Shown here: in pieces, positions 11,435 through 21,045 of the stretch | Position numbering within the stretch: the first letter of the stretch is position 1 | Layout: each line of letters starts with the position of its first letter | Source: Actinomycetota bacterium | GTDB taxonomy: Bacteria; Actinomycetota; Actinomycetes; Nanopelagicales; Nanopelagicaceae | NCBI GenBank assembly: GCA_026393015.1 | Contig: JAPLBA010000052.1 | Span: 1 to 34,864 of the forward strand | Reading direction: 5' to 3' | Length of the DNA: 34,864 bases | Notes under the pieces: model-generated | The model's input: only the letters and a program-made list of their open reading frames with translations | Told to the model about the DNA's origin: nothing | Database searches by the model: none | Position numbers and translations under genes: made by a program

Positions 11435-12654
11435 ACATTTTCGAAATCATTCGCTTCGCGATCAGAGGCTTAATCGCAAATGGTTTGCGTTCTGCTCTTA
11501 CTACGCTCGGAATTCTTATCGGTGTGGGGTCGGTAATCGTGCTCACTGCGGTCGGAAACGGCTCGAGTAAGGCGATCTCTTCAAGCATTGAAAAATTAGG
11601 AACCAACACCATCACCGTGCAGCGGGGTGGTGGTGGCTTCGGTCCCTCAGCTAGAAATCGTCAAGGAGCGACCAAACCGCTTACTGTGGCCGACACGATT
11701 GCACTCGTAGACCCGGTGAAAGCTCCTCATGTGAAGCAGGCCGCGCCAGTGGCAAATGCCAGCGGAGTCACCTGTACTAATGGTGCAGAGAGCTCTTCTC
11801 CTTCCACATTCTCTGGAACATGGCCGGCGTACTTCGAAGCGAGTAACACTCCCGTCCATATCGGCACTTACTTTACAAACGACGACGTCACTGAAGGTCG
11901 TCGAGTTGCAGTCATAGGGAAAACGACGGCAACTGAACTCTTCGGCACAGACTCGCCGATTTCTAAAGTTATTCAATGCGGTGGAATTCCATTTACCGTC
12001 GTAGGCGTTGCGGACACAAAGGGCTCGAATGGTTTTCAGGATGGCGATAGTTTGCTTATTGCGCCGGTAACCGCAGTTCAGCGAACGTTAACTGGCTACC
12101 AATCACTTTCGTCGATCATTGTGCAAGCAAAATCTGCCGCAGTGCAAGATCTCGCGCAGAACGAGATTCAAGCGATTCTCGATCCACGCCACTTGGTCAA
12201 GAGTGATGCAACCCGCGATTACCGACTGCTCAATCAGGCAAGCCTTTTGCAAACAACTTCTGATACCAATCAGGTCTTTACGGTATTACTCGCCGCGGTG
12301 GCTGCGATTTCGCTCCTCGTCGGAGGTATCGGCATCACCAACATCATGTTGGTGACAGTGGTTGAACGCACTCGTGAGATTGGTATCCGTAAAGCGATTG
12401 GGGCGCCGCGAAGTGCCATTCTTGGACAATTTCTTATCGAGGCCACGATCCTCTCGCTTCTAGGCGGTGTACTTGGAGTGATTGCCGGCTTTGTCGGTTC
12501 GCACTTCACCATCGTGGGGGTGAAGCCTGTCATCGTTCCCTCTTCAGTCTTCCTAGCTTTCGGAGTGAGTGTCCTGATCGGACTATTCTTCGGAGGTTAC
12601 CCGGCAAGTCGCGCTGCATCCCTACGACCGATCGAGGCACTTCGTCATGAGTGA
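11431..12654 (+). CDS. MacB/FtsX-family ABC transporter permease
   Basis: [38 protein letters not shown]...LLVGGIGITNIMLVTVVERTREIGIRKAIGA; ATGA overlap with the upstream ORF. Confidence 0.93.
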   Translation: MNIFEIIRFAIRGLIANGLRSALTTLGILIGVGSVIVLTAVGNGSSKAISSSIEKLGTNTITVQRGGGGFGPSARNRQGATKPLTVADTIALVDPVKAPHVKQAAPVANASGVTCTNGAESSSPSTFSGTWPAYFEASNTPVHIGTYFTNDDVTEGRRVAVIGKTTATELFGTDSPISKVIQCGGIPFTVVGVADTKGSNGFQDGDSLLIAPVTAVQRTLTGYQSLSSIIVQAKSAAVQDLAQNEIQAILDPRHLVKSDATRDYRLLNQASLLQTTSDTNQVFTVLLAAVAAISLLVGGIGITNIMLVTVVERTREIGIRKAIGAPRSAILGQFLIEATILSLLGGVLGVIAGFVGSHFTIVGVKPVIVPSSVFLAFGVSVLIGLFFGGYPASRAASLRPIEALRHE

Positions 12655-13723
12655 AGATTTCGATATTTTCGCAACTCCCGCGCAGGACAATCTCGGGGAA
12701 GAGTTAGCTAAAGGCAGCTATCGCTGGGTCAATAAGTACACCAGGGTGCTCGGAGCACTAGTGCTCTTTGTCGGTGGTGGTGCAAGTGGTGTGTGGTACT
12801 CCCAACATCAATCTTCCACTTCAACTTCGGTGAGCGGCGGCGGAGCAACGTTGCGCAATTTAGCGAACGGTTCTGGCGTGGCAGCGGCTGCTGCTTTCGG
12901 CGGGGGATCTAGTCGACGGAATCGAGGTGCTGGCGGCGTTGCAGGTGCTGCTGGTGGATTTGGTGGCGGCGGATTTGGTGGCGGCGCAACGGCCGGAACT
13001 ATTACCAAGATTGATGGCACCACTATTTACCTCCGTGGTGCCGATGGCCAGGCGATCGTCGTGAAGGCGAGTGCGGCAACTCCCGTCACAAACACCACAT
13101 CAGAGAAGATCGCTGCTCTCAAAGTGGGCGATGCGGTGACTGTTATTGGAAGTACCGGAAATGATGGAACGGTAACTCCGACCACTGTAAGCAAGGGCGC
13201 TCTGCCCGTAGCTGCCTTAGTAGGCGCTCGCGGTGGCGGCGCAGGTGGTGGCGCAGTTGCTGGTGCTGGCGCTGGTGCTGGTACGGGCGCTCGTGCAGGT
13301 GGCACCGGTACAGGTCAACGCGTCCGTGGCGGTGCAAACGCAGGCGGCGCCGGGGGAACAGCTGCTTCTGGAGCAAGTTCTGCCGGTGGCGCAGGTGCTG
13401 GCGCGGGTAGCGCCGCGCGACCTGCCGTCGGCGGCGCTGGCGGTGCTGGTAATGGTGGTGCTGGTGGTGGCGGTGGTGGCGGACGATTTAACAACCCAGA
13501 GTTCACTGCATGCTTAGCGAAGGCTGGAGTCACCTTCGATCCTGGTTCGCGTCCTGACATGGCCGATCCCAAGGTGGCTGCAGCGATGACTAAGTGCCGC
13601 GATCTCCTTCCACAAGCTGGTGCTGGTGGTCCTGCTGGCGGCCCTGCTGGTGGCCCTGCAGGTGGAGGCGGAAATAGAAACGGTGGTCAGGGATCAACCC
13701 CAACCACCGCTCCTACAAACTAA
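12647..13723 (+). CDS. Gly/Ala-rich membrane-anchored protein with a small DUF5666-like beta domain and a C-terminal two-Cys motif
   Basis: TM segment VLGALVLFVGGGASGVWYS; GTITKIDGTTIYLRGADGQAIVVKAS...LKVGDAVTVIG; long G/A low complexity; C-terminal FTACLAKAGVTFDPGSRPDMADPKVAAAMTKCRDLLP. Overlaps the permease stop by 8 nt. Confidence 0.7.
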   Translation: MSEDFDIFATPAQDNLGEELAKGSYRWVNKYTRVLGALVLFVGGGASGVWYSQHQSSTSTSVSGGGATLRNLANGSGVAAAAAFGGGSSRRNRGAGGVAGAAGGFGGGGFGGGATAGTITKIDGTTIYLRGADGQAIVVKASAATPVTNTTSEKIAALKVGDAVTVIGSTGNDGTVTPTTVSKGALPVAALVGARGGGAGGGAVAGAGAGAGTGARAGGTGTGQRVRGGANAGGAGGTAASGASSAGGAGAGAGSAARPAVGGAGGAGNGGAGGGGGGGRFNNPEFTACLAKAGVTFDPGSRPDMADPKVAAAMTKCRDLLPQAGAGGPAGGPAGGPAGGGGNRNGGQGSTPTTAPTN

Positions 13724-13743
13724 TCGCTCGTTAAAGCGCTGGG

Positions 13744-14508
13744 TTAAAGGGGAGTGACGTACGCTCCGGAGATTCCGCCATCGACTAAGAAGTTCGAAGA
13801 CGTAATGAAGGAAGAGTCATCGCTGGCGAGAAATGCAACTGCTGCGGCAATTTCTTCTGGATTAGCAAAGCGACCCATAGGAATATGCACGAGACGACGA
13901 GCAGCGCGTTCTTTATCTTTCGCGAAGAGTTCTTGAAGAAGTGGGGTATTCACGGGTCCGGGGGAGAGCGCGTTGACGCGGATTCCCTCGCGTGCAAATT
14001 GCACACCAAGTTCACGGCTCATCGCAAGTACGCCACCCTTGGATGCGGTGTAGGAGATCTGTGAAGTAGCGGCTCCCATAGTTGCCACGAATGAGGCAGT
14101 GTTGATGATCGAACCCTTGCCGCCCTTTTGCATGTAGGGAAGAACGTACTTACAGCATAAGTAAACGCTGGTGAGGTTGACTTCCTGCACGCGACGCCAG
14201 GCATCAATGCCAGTAGTGAGGATGGAATCGTCATCCGGTGGTGAGATGCCGGCATTGTTGAAGGCAATGTCGATGCGACCATAGGTATCAAATGCGGTCT
14301 TGTACATCGCTTGTACTTGTTCTTCATTAGTGACGTCAGCTGATACGAAGATTCCGCCCACTTCTTTAGCTACGGCGTTGCCGGTTTCGGCGTTCATATC
14401 AACTACGACAACTTTGGCGCCTTCATCAGCGAAGCGCTTCGCGGTGGCGTATCCGATACCGCTTCCTGCGCCGGTGATGACTGCTACTCGTCCTTCTAGC
14501 CGCTTCAT
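13744..14508 (-). CDS. Short-chain dehydrogenase/reductase (SDR)
   Basis: VAVITGAGSGIGYATAKRFA (TGxxxGxG), NNAG, YTASKGG, C-terminal DGGISGAYVTPL. Confidence 0.93.
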   Translation of the reverse strand: MKRLEGRVAVITGAGSGIGYATAKRFADEGAKVVVVDMNAETGNAVAKEVGGIFVSADVTNEEQVQAMYKTAFDTYGRIDIAFNNAGISPPDDDSILTTGIDAWRRVQEVNLTSVYLCCKYVLPYMQKGGKGSIINTASFVATMGAATSQISYTASKGGVLAMSRELGVQFAREGIRVNALSPGPVNTPLLQELFAKDKERAARRLVHIPMGRFANPEEIAAAVAFLASDDSSFITSSNFLVDGGISGAYVTPL

Positions 14509-14517
14509 TCGTCCTCG

Positions 14518-15879
14518 CTATTCTGCACTTGAAATAAATACGTTCTTCACTTCTGTGAAGGCGTCCACTGCATCGGGTCCTAATTCGCGACCCAAACCTG
14601 ATTGCTTAAAGCCACCGAACGGGGTCCAGTAGCGCACTGAAGAGTTGCTATTGACTGAAAGGTTCCCGGTTTCAATTCCGCGGGATACGCGTAGTGCGCG
14701 GCCAGTATCGCGAGTCCAGATGGAACCCGAGAGACCGAACTCTGTGTCGTTAGCTTTCGCGATTGCATCTGCTTCATTATCGAATGGCATTACCGAAACG
14801 ACAGGTCCGAAGATCTCTTCATTCCAGGCACGGTCTTTGGTGTTCTTGGGTGTGAGGACAGTGGGAGCCATCCAATATCCCTTACCGTCTGGCTTTGATC
14901 CGGTGAATGCTACGTTCTCGCCCACATATTCAGAGACGCTATCGAATTGCTTCTGCGAGATGAGTGGTCCCATATCGGCAGTGGCCAAACGGGGATCTTC
15001 CACGCGGAATGCTTTCACCGCTGTTTCAAAGTGGGCCATGAACTTATCGAAGACGCTCTTTTCGACGAGGATGCGCGAACGGGCACAGCAATCTTGTCCG
15101 GCATTATCAAAGACCGCGCCTGGTGCAGATGCGGCGGCTTTCTCTACATCAGCATCTGCAAAGATAACGTTGGCGCTCTTGCCGCCAAGTTCGAGAGTGA
15201 CACGCTTTACTTGATCAGCGCAGCCACGCATGATTCCCTTACCCACTTCAGTCGAGCCAGTGAAGACAACTTTGCGCACTGACGGGTGCGTGACGAAACG
15301 ATTGCCCACCACGGAACCGCGCCCTGGCAGTACTTGGAAGACGTGTTCAGGGATGCCCGCTTCAAGTGCGAGTTCTCCCAATCGGATTGCCGAAAGTGGC
15401 GTGAGCTCTGCTGGTTTTAAAACTACGGTGTTGCCGGCCGCTAGTGCGGGCGCAAAACCCCAGCTGGCGATCGGCATCGGGAAGTTCCAGGGCACGATGA
15501 CGCCGACCACACCCAGCGGTTCTTTGATGGTGAAGTCGATACCACCGGGTACCGGAATTTGTCGTCCGAAGAGACGTTCCGGTGCGGCTGAGTAGTAATT
15601 CAAAACGTTGGCGACGTTATCGGCTTCCCAAAGTGCATTGCCGAGAGTGTGTCCCGAGTTGGCAATTTCAATCTGTGCGAGTTCCTCGCGGTGTTCGCTG
15701 ACTTTGGTGGCAAAAGCGCGGAGCATTTTGGCTCGGTCACCAGGTGCAACTTCGCGCCAAGTAGTGAATGCCTTCGCGCCGTGGGCGATAGCAGCATCCG
15801 TTTGTTCGAGATCTAATTGCCCGATAGTGGTGTGGAGTTCTTCAGTAGCAGGATTGATGACGTCATACGTGGCAGACAT
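14518..15879 (-). CDS. NAD(P)-dependent aldehyde dehydrogenase
   Basis: PWNFPMPIASWGFAPALAAGNTVVLKPAELTP, VTLELGGKSANVIFADAD, GQDCCARSRILVE, EEIFGPVVSVMPF. Confidence 0.94.
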   Translation of the reverse strand: MSATYDVINPATEELHTTIGQLDLEQTDAAIAHGAKAFTTWREVAPGDRAKMLRAFATKVSEHREELAQIEIANSGHTLGNALWEADNVANVLNYYSAAPERLFGRQIPVPGGIDFTIKEPLGVVGVIVPWNFPMPIASWGFAPALAAGNTVVLKPAELTPLSAIRLGELALEAGIPEHVFQVLPGRGSVVGNRFVTHPSVRKVVFTGSTEVGKGIMRGCADQVKRVTLELGGKSANVIFADADVEKAAASAPGAVFDNAGQDCCARSRILVEKSVFDKFMAHFETAVKAFRVEDPRLATADMGPLISQKQFDSVSEYVGENVAFTGSKPDGKGYWMAPTVLTPKNTKDRAWNEEIFGPVVSVMPFDNEADAIAKANDTEFGLSGSIWTRDTGRALRVSRGIETGNLSVNSNSSVRYWTPFGGFKQSGLGRELGPDAVDAFTEVKNVFISSAE

Positions 15880-17234
15880 TAGAACCTTTCGAAGTTACGG
15901 ACGCGCTCCCAGTCGGTGATGGCTTTGCCAAAGGCTGCCAACTCCACCTGGGCCATGTTGGTGTAGTGATCTTGTACATCTTTGCCGAAAGTTTCGGCAA
16001 TCCACGAGCTTTCGCTCCAGAGCGTAAGTGCTTGGGTCATATTTGATGGCACTCGAGGTGAGTCAGATTCATAGGCATTGCCAGTAAAGACTGGCTCCAG
16101 TTTCATTTTCTTCTCGATGCCATCAATGCCCGCGGCGATCATGCCGGCAACTGCGAGATAAGGATTTACATCCCCGCCGGGAACGCGGTTCTCTAAACGA
16201 AGTGAGGGGCCGTGGCCGACGAGGCGGAAGGCGCAGGTGCGGTTATCGCGTCCCCAACGGATTGAGGTGGGCGCAAAGGAACCTGGAACGTAACGCTTAT
16301 ACGAGTTGATATTGGGTGCGTAAAGAAGCGTGAGTTCCTTCATGTGGGCGATCTGGCCGGCGATAAAGGCCTCGCCGAGAGCGCTCATGCCTTCAACTCC
16401 ATCGCCCGCCATCACATAACTGTCGTCAAGGCCACGGAACGAGAGGTGGATGTGGCAGGAGTTCCCTTCGCGCTCGTTGAACTTAGCCATGAAGGTGAGT
16501 GATTTACCTTGTTGGGCGGCAATATCTTTGGAGCCCATTTTGTAGATCACATGGTTATCGCACGTGCCTAATGCGTCGCGATATTTGAAAGCGATTTCGT
16601 GTTGACCTAAGTTGCACTCACCCTTAGCGGATTCGACCACCATGCCAGCTTCGTACATAGCATTGCGAATTTCACGTACGAGAGGTTCCACGCGGGAGGA
16701 TCCCAGGATCGAGTAGTCGACGTTGTACTGGTTTCCGGGATTGAGGTCCTTGTATCCCTTATTCCAGGCTTCTTCAAAAGAATCTTCAAAGATGATGAAT
16801 TCTAATTCTGTGCCAACGAGGGCTTGCATGCCAAGTGCATTGAGACGCTCGAGTTGCTTGCGCAGAATTTGACGAGGTGATGCGGTGACGGGGGAGTGAT
16901 CAAGTTTCAATACGTCTGCAAGCAGAATGACAGTCTTTTCGCGCCACGGCATAATGCGCATCGTGTTGAGATCGGGTTGCATGGCGAAGTCGCCGTAACC
17001 GCTCTCCCAAGAAGACATCTCGTACCCATCGACAGTGTTCATATCTACATCGACGGCCATCAGGTAATTGCAACCTTCTGTGCCGTGGGTGAGGCACTCG
17101 TCGACGAAAAATTGGGCGTGGATGAACTTGCCTTGAAGCCGCCCCTGCATATCGGTGATCGCCAGAATCACGGTGTCGATCTCATTATTGGAGACGGCTT
17201 TACGAAGTGCATCAGCGGTCAGTGGCGCGTTCAT
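15879..17234 (-). CDS. Glutamine synthetase-like ligase (GlnA3/GlnA4/PuuA-type gamma-glutamyl(poly)amine synthetase)
   Basis: GTELEFIIFEDSFEEAW, EGNSCHIHLSF, RWGRDNRTCAFRLVGHGPSLRLENRVPGGDVNPYLAVAGMIAAG; operon with ALDH and SDR (TAATG overlap with ALDH). Confidence 0.85.
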   Translation of the reverse strand: MNAPLTADALRKAVSNNEIDTVILAITDMQGRLQGKFIHAQFFVDECLTHGTEGCNYLMAVDVDMNTVDGYEMSSWESGYGDFAMQPDLNTMRIMPWREKTVILLADVLKLDHSPVTASPRQILRKQLERLNALGMQALVGTELEFIIFEDSFEEAWNKGYKDLNPGNQYNVDYSILGSSRVEPLVREIRNAMYEAGMVVESAKGECNLGQHEIAFKYRDALGTCDNHVIYKMGSKDIAAQQGKSLTFMAKFNEREGNSCHIHLSFRGLDDSYVMAGDGVEGMSALGEAFIAGQIAHMKELTLLYAPNINSYKRYVPGSFAPTSIRWGRDNRTCAFRLVGHGPSLRLENRVPGGDVNPYLAVAGMIAAGIDGIEKKMKLEPVFTGNAYESDSPRVPSNMTQALTLWSESSWIAETFGKDVQDHYTNMAQVELAAFGKAITDWERVRNFERF

Positions 17235-17251
17235 CAGTCCCCCGGGATGTG

Positions 17252-17266
17252 TCCGGTATGTCCGGA
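17252..17266. promoter_or_regulatory. Inverted repeat TCCGG-TATGT-CCGGA (putative operator upstream of the GS-like gene)
   Basis: TCCGG and CCGGA are reverse complements; located 18 nt upstream of the GS start in the divergent intergenic region. Confidence 0.3.
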
Positions 17267-17337
17267 TCTAGGTATGTTCTTAGCCTACGTGGTGTTATCA
17301 GCCCTCACAAGGCGACCTCTTCTGTAAGGATAGGGCA

Positions 17338-17583
17338 ATGGCTACCTATCAACTCCGCCTCGCACTGCCCGACCGTCCCGGCTCCCTAGGTATGGTCGCT
17401 TCGGCCATCGGTTTCGCCGGGTGCAATATCCGCAGTCTTGCGGTGGTCGAGAACTCAGATGGCCGAGCGCTTGATGACTTTGTGGTCAACATCCCAGGTA
17501 GCGACCCTGGTGACTTGATTACCGTCTTGAGTGATATTTCTGGCGTAGAGATTCTTAGCGCTTTCCCCGTTGAAGGTGAGTAG
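17338..17583 (+). CDS. Small ACT-domain protein
   Basis: MATYQLRLALPDRPGSLGMVASAIGFAGCNIRSLAVVE is a typical ACT fold start; 81 aa stand-alone. Confidence 0.8.
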   Translation: MATYQLRLALPDRPGSLGMVASAIGFAGCNIRSLAVVENSDGRALDDFVVNIPGSDPGDLITVLSDISGVEILSAFPVEGE

Positions 17584-17611
17584 TTTCTTTCGTGGTGTGT
17601 GGTTCGGGTAA

Positions 17612-19255
17612 ATGAATAATTCTTCCCGCGAATCCGTTGTAGAGAAATTAGCTTCAGCCGAATTCGACGTGCTCGTGATCGGCGGTGGCGTTACTGGGGT
17701 AGGTGCGGCTTTAGATGCGGCCACCCGGGGTCTAAGGGTCGCTCTCGTCGAAGCAAACGATTTTGCATGCGGTACTTCAAGTCGCTCTAGCAAATTAATC
17801 CACGGCGGTCTTCGCTATCTTGAACAGTTTGACTTTAAGTTAGTGCGCGAAGCGCTCAAGGAGCGTGAATTGATGGTCGGGCATACTGCCCCGCACTTAG
17901 TCTCTCCGGTTTCATTTCTTTTTCCATTGCATGAAGGTGTGAAAGAGCGAGGTTATGTCGGCGCAGGGCTCGCGCTCTATGACGCTTTACGAGGCAGGGA
18001 AAGAATTCTTCCGGCGCACCGCCACATTTCTTCTCGAAAAATGCGCGAAGTCGCACCTGCTTTGCGGAGCGACATTCTTAAAGGTGGCATTCTCTACTTC
18101 GACGCTCAGGTTGATGACGCACGGCATACCGTCACAATCGCGCGAACTGCAGAACGTTACGGGGCCTTAGTTGCCAACCAAGTGGAAGCGATCGCATTGA
18201 TACGAGAAGGTCGCCGCGTCGTTGGAGTCAAAGTCTGTGATCGAGAGAGTGGCCAGGAGTTTGAAATCAAGAGCGCGACGACAGTGCTTGCAGCGGGAAT
18301 GTGGAATAGCAAGATCCAAGAAGCCGCTGGGGTTAATCATGGGTACGACATCGCGATGAGTAAGGGCGTGCACATCGTGCTCCCTAAGAGCTCCATCTCC
18401 TTAAAAACCGGCGTGATTCTTAAAACTGCACTGAGCGTACTTTTCGTGATCCCGTGGAAAGAGTTTTGGATTGTTGGCACCACCGATACGCCGTGGACCG
18501 GAAGTAAGGAAGAGCCGCTCGCAAACCATGAAGACATTGAGTACATCATCGAGCAGGCGAATCAAGTTCTTCGTCATCCGATTAAACATTCTGACGTGAT
18601 TTCAGTTTATGCCGGAATCCGGCCGTTAGTTGCGCCTATGGAGGCTAGTAGCACTACGAAAATTTCACGTGAGCATGTAGTGGATCATCCACTTGAAGGA
18701 TTGATCAGTGTGGCTGGTGGAAAGTACACGACTTATCGCATCATGGCGCGAGACGCTATCGACGCAGCTGCAAGTGACTTGCTGAGGATCGTACCTGAAT
18801 CGTGTACGGAGGAAATTACTTTACTTGGGGCAGATGGATATTCGGCACTACTTAATAGCGTGGATGCATTGGCCGTGGCCAATTCCCTCTCACGTGAAAC
18901 TATCATGCATTTACTTTCGCGCTACGGCTCAATCTTCGAGGAAGTTCTTGCGCCAGCAGAACTTGATGCATCACTTCTCGAACGAATTGACCCTCACCTG
19001 CCCTACCTTCGAGCTGAGATTAGTTATGCGGTGACTCACGAAAAAGCTCTTCACGTGAGCGATGTGTTGATGCGGCGCACTCGAATTGCAATTGAAGTGA
19101 GTGATCGCGGTGTGGCCGCCGCCCGCATCGTCGCTCAGGTGATGGCCCCGATCCTGGGCTGGGATAACGCTAAATCTGATCGAGAGATTTCTGAGTATGA
19201 CGCTTTGGTGGCCAGGGAGTTCGCCTCTGAGACCGTGATCGTCGGAGCGGCCTAA
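17612..19255 (+). CDS. glpD: FAD-dependent glycerol-3-phosphate dehydrogenase
   Basis: DVLVIGGGVTGVGAALDAATRGLRVALVEANDFACGTSSRSSKLIHGGLRYLEQFDFKLVREALKERELM; IRPLVAP; SVAGGKYTTYRIMA. Confidence 0.93.
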   Translation: MNNSSRESVVEKLASAEFDVLVIGGGVTGVGAALDAATRGLRVALVEANDFACGTSSRSSKLIHGGLRYLEQFDFKLVREALKERELMVGHTAPHLVSPVSFLFPLHEGVKERGYVGAGLALYDALRGRERILPAHRHISSRKMREVAPALRSDILKGGILYFDAQVDDARHTVTIARTAERYGALVANQVEAIALIREGRRVVGVKVCDRESGQEFEIKSATTVLAAGMWNSKIQEAAGVNHGYDIAMSKGVHIVLPKSSISLKTGVILKTALSVLFVIPWKEFWIVGTTDTPWTGSKEEPLANHEDIEYIIEQANQVLRHPIKHSDVISVYAGIRPLVAPMEASSTTKISREHVVDHPLEGLISVAGGKYTTYRIMARDAIDAAASDLLRIVPESCTEEITLLGADGYSALLNSVDALAVANSLSRETIMHLLSRYGSIFEEVLAPAELDASLLERIDPHLPYLRAEISYAVTHEKALHVSDVLMRRTRIAIEVSDRGVAAARIVAQVMAPILGWDNAKSDREISEYDALVAREFASETVIVGAA

Positions 19256-19354
19256 GCGGAAATTTCCGGCGATAGGCGCATTGAATTCGGGCGCGCTCGC
19301 TGGGGGAGGCAAAGGCACGCTTAATTTGTGGGAGCGGATGTACGACTCTCCGCC

Positions 19355-19360
19355 TAAAGT
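19355..19360 (+). promoter_or_regulatory. Putative -10 box TAAAGT, N6 before ATG 19367 (leaderless candidate)
   Basis: TAAAGT-AAGGGT-ATG(19367). Confidence 0.4.
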
Positions 19361-19366
19361 AAGGGT

Positions 19367-20896
19367 ATGCGAAATCGCACCCTCCCCGGAGCTCTCCTGC
19401 TAGCCATGCTAGGTAGCCTCGTTTCGCTCACCGGAAGTAATGTTGCGGCTAAAGCCGAGAGCCCGCTTCCCGGGCTCACCGCGGGGTGGTTTGAAACCAT
19501 GAACTGGTACCGGACCGCTTCTGGCGTGAAGCCGGTAACCAAGGATGTCTCCCTCACCAAGGCGCTCGACGCCCATCTTGATTACTTGATAAACACCGAC
19601 AAGGTGCTTCGAGTGGGTGGATTCTCAAGTCCACACACTGAAAATCCCGCCAGCCCTCATTACACAACGGAAGGTGAAGGCGCTGGGAAAGCGAGCAATA
19701 TTATTTCCGATGCACGGGCTGAGGAGAGTGAGGCCGGCGCGATGGACGCGTGGATGACCGCACCTTTTCATGCAATTGGAATATTGCGTGAGGCACTGAA
19801 AAGCAGCGCTTTGGCGACATCTAGCGCCGACACGGGGCGTACCTTTTGGGCCCTTAACGTTGTTGCAGGTTTAACACCAGGTGCGACACGTACTAAGAAC
19901 ATTTTCTTTCCCGGTGACGGCTCTACTGTGCGCCTCTCACGTTTCGCGGGTGAGTCTCCTGAACCACGCGAAGGTTGCGCTGGGGATTATAAAAATTACA
20001 TAGGGCTGCCGATATTCGCTTCGTTGCTTAAAGATCCAACGAAAGATATCTCGGTAGAGCTCACTGGCGTGAAGGGTGAATTGATCCCAGAGGACGATCT
20101 CTGTGTGCAAACGCAGTACACATTCAAATCAACTGATGCGGTGATGGGTCCCGCGGGAGCTAAATCATTTACGGGCGAGAACTTGGTCATCATCATTCCA
20201 AGGGATCCTCTTGTAAGAGGAACTTATAAAGTAAAAATAAAGCAGGGCGGAGTGCCAGATGTAGGTTGGAGTTTTGGCGTGGAGCCAGCGCCAGTGGAAG
20301 GTATCGCCAGCGGCATTCCTGAGCAGAAGTTCCCCGTGCGCAGAGCGCTGCAGTGGTCGCTCGGTAGTGCAGTAAGTGACTATTCACTCACCTCTCAGCG
20401 GGTGCGCATATGGGATTGTCCGGAGAACAAATGCACTACAAAGACGATTATTTATGATCGCACATTACCGACTGCGCAAAAGTCTATTGATATTTCTACT
20501 TTTAAAGATGCGTTTTATTTTGTTTGTATTGAACCCATCAACGCAAGTGGAGTGGGTAAATGTACTTATCAAATAATTCGAGTGCTTAACTCCTGTGATA
20601 CCACGACTTGCTTTGTTGGGAGCACATGGGGTGGCCTAGAATCAAGGTGCTGGCAAACTTCTAGCACGGGGATACTCGAAGAGTTGCGCGGAAAGAGTTG
20701 GGTAAAAGTTGCTCAGACGAATGCGCTGAAAAGCAAATGCACAAACCCGAAATATCCCTACTCCTACGTAGCTAAATATCCAGTGACATCCGTGGGCGAA
20801 AAAACTTTTAGGTGGCGGATCCTCTCCAATGGCAAAGTCTTAGGTTTAACGTTGCCGCAAGATACGGTGCAATTCCTCCCCAAATCAGGTGTATAG
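19367..20896 (+). CDS. Secreted protein with N-terminal CAP/SCP-like domain and Cys-containing C-terminal region
   Basis: Signal peptide MRNRTLPGALLLAMLGSLVSLTGSNVAAKA; CAP-like NWYRTASGVKPVTKDVSLTKALDAHLDYL...EGAGKASN...AMDAWMTAPFHAIGILRE; later paired Cys. Confidence 0.7.
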   Translation: MRNRTLPGALLLAMLGSLVSLTGSNVAAKAESPLPGLTAGWFETMNWYRTASGVKPVTKDVSLTKALDAHLDYLINTDKVLRVGGFSSPHTENPASPHYTTEGEGAGKASNIISDARAEESEAGAMDAWMTAPFHAIGILREALKSSALATSSADTGRTFWALNVVAGLTPGATRTKNIFFPGDGSTVRLSRFAGESPEPREGCAGDYKNYIGLPIFASLLKDPTKDISVELTGVKGELIPEDDLCVQTQYTFKSTDAVMGPAGAKSFTGENLVIIIPRDPLVRGTYKVKIKQGGVPDVGWSFGVEPAPVEGIASGIPEQKFPVRRALQWSLGSAVSDYSLTSQRVRIWDCPENKCTTKTIIYDRTLPTAQKSIDISTFKDAFYFVCIEPINASGVGKCTYQIIRVLNSCDTTTCFVGSTWGGLESRCWQTSSTGILEELRGKSWVKVAQTNALKSKCTNPKYPYSYVAKYPVTSVGEKTFRWRILSNGKVLGLTLPQDTVQFLPKSGV

Positions 20897-21045
20897 GGCG
20901 TTATTCGGCCCACTCTTCTAGGGCATCTCCCGGTGAATTTCCTGGGGAAGGCAGTTTTCGGCGATGCGCTTGGTGACGGATTTGAGTACCGGGGCTATAT
21001 TGCTAAGAGGAGTCAGTCCAAGCCGCTCACTAAGGCAGGTGAACT

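Noticed and set aside
13227-13490. GC-rich near-repetitive tract considered as a DNA-level repeat array
   Set aside because: Codon-level low complexity (Gly/Ala) with irregular units; no uniform repeat or spacer structure, so not CRISPR or a defined satellite.
12808-13572. Pro/Ala-rich antisense and alternate-frame ORFs in the Gly-rich gene
   Set aside because: Explained by reading GGC/GCC repeats in other frames; no independent start or family signal.
13724-13743. Terminator hairpin between the Gly-rich gene and the SDR gene
   Set aside because: Only a 4-bp stem (CGCT...AGCG) without a T-run; too weak to call.
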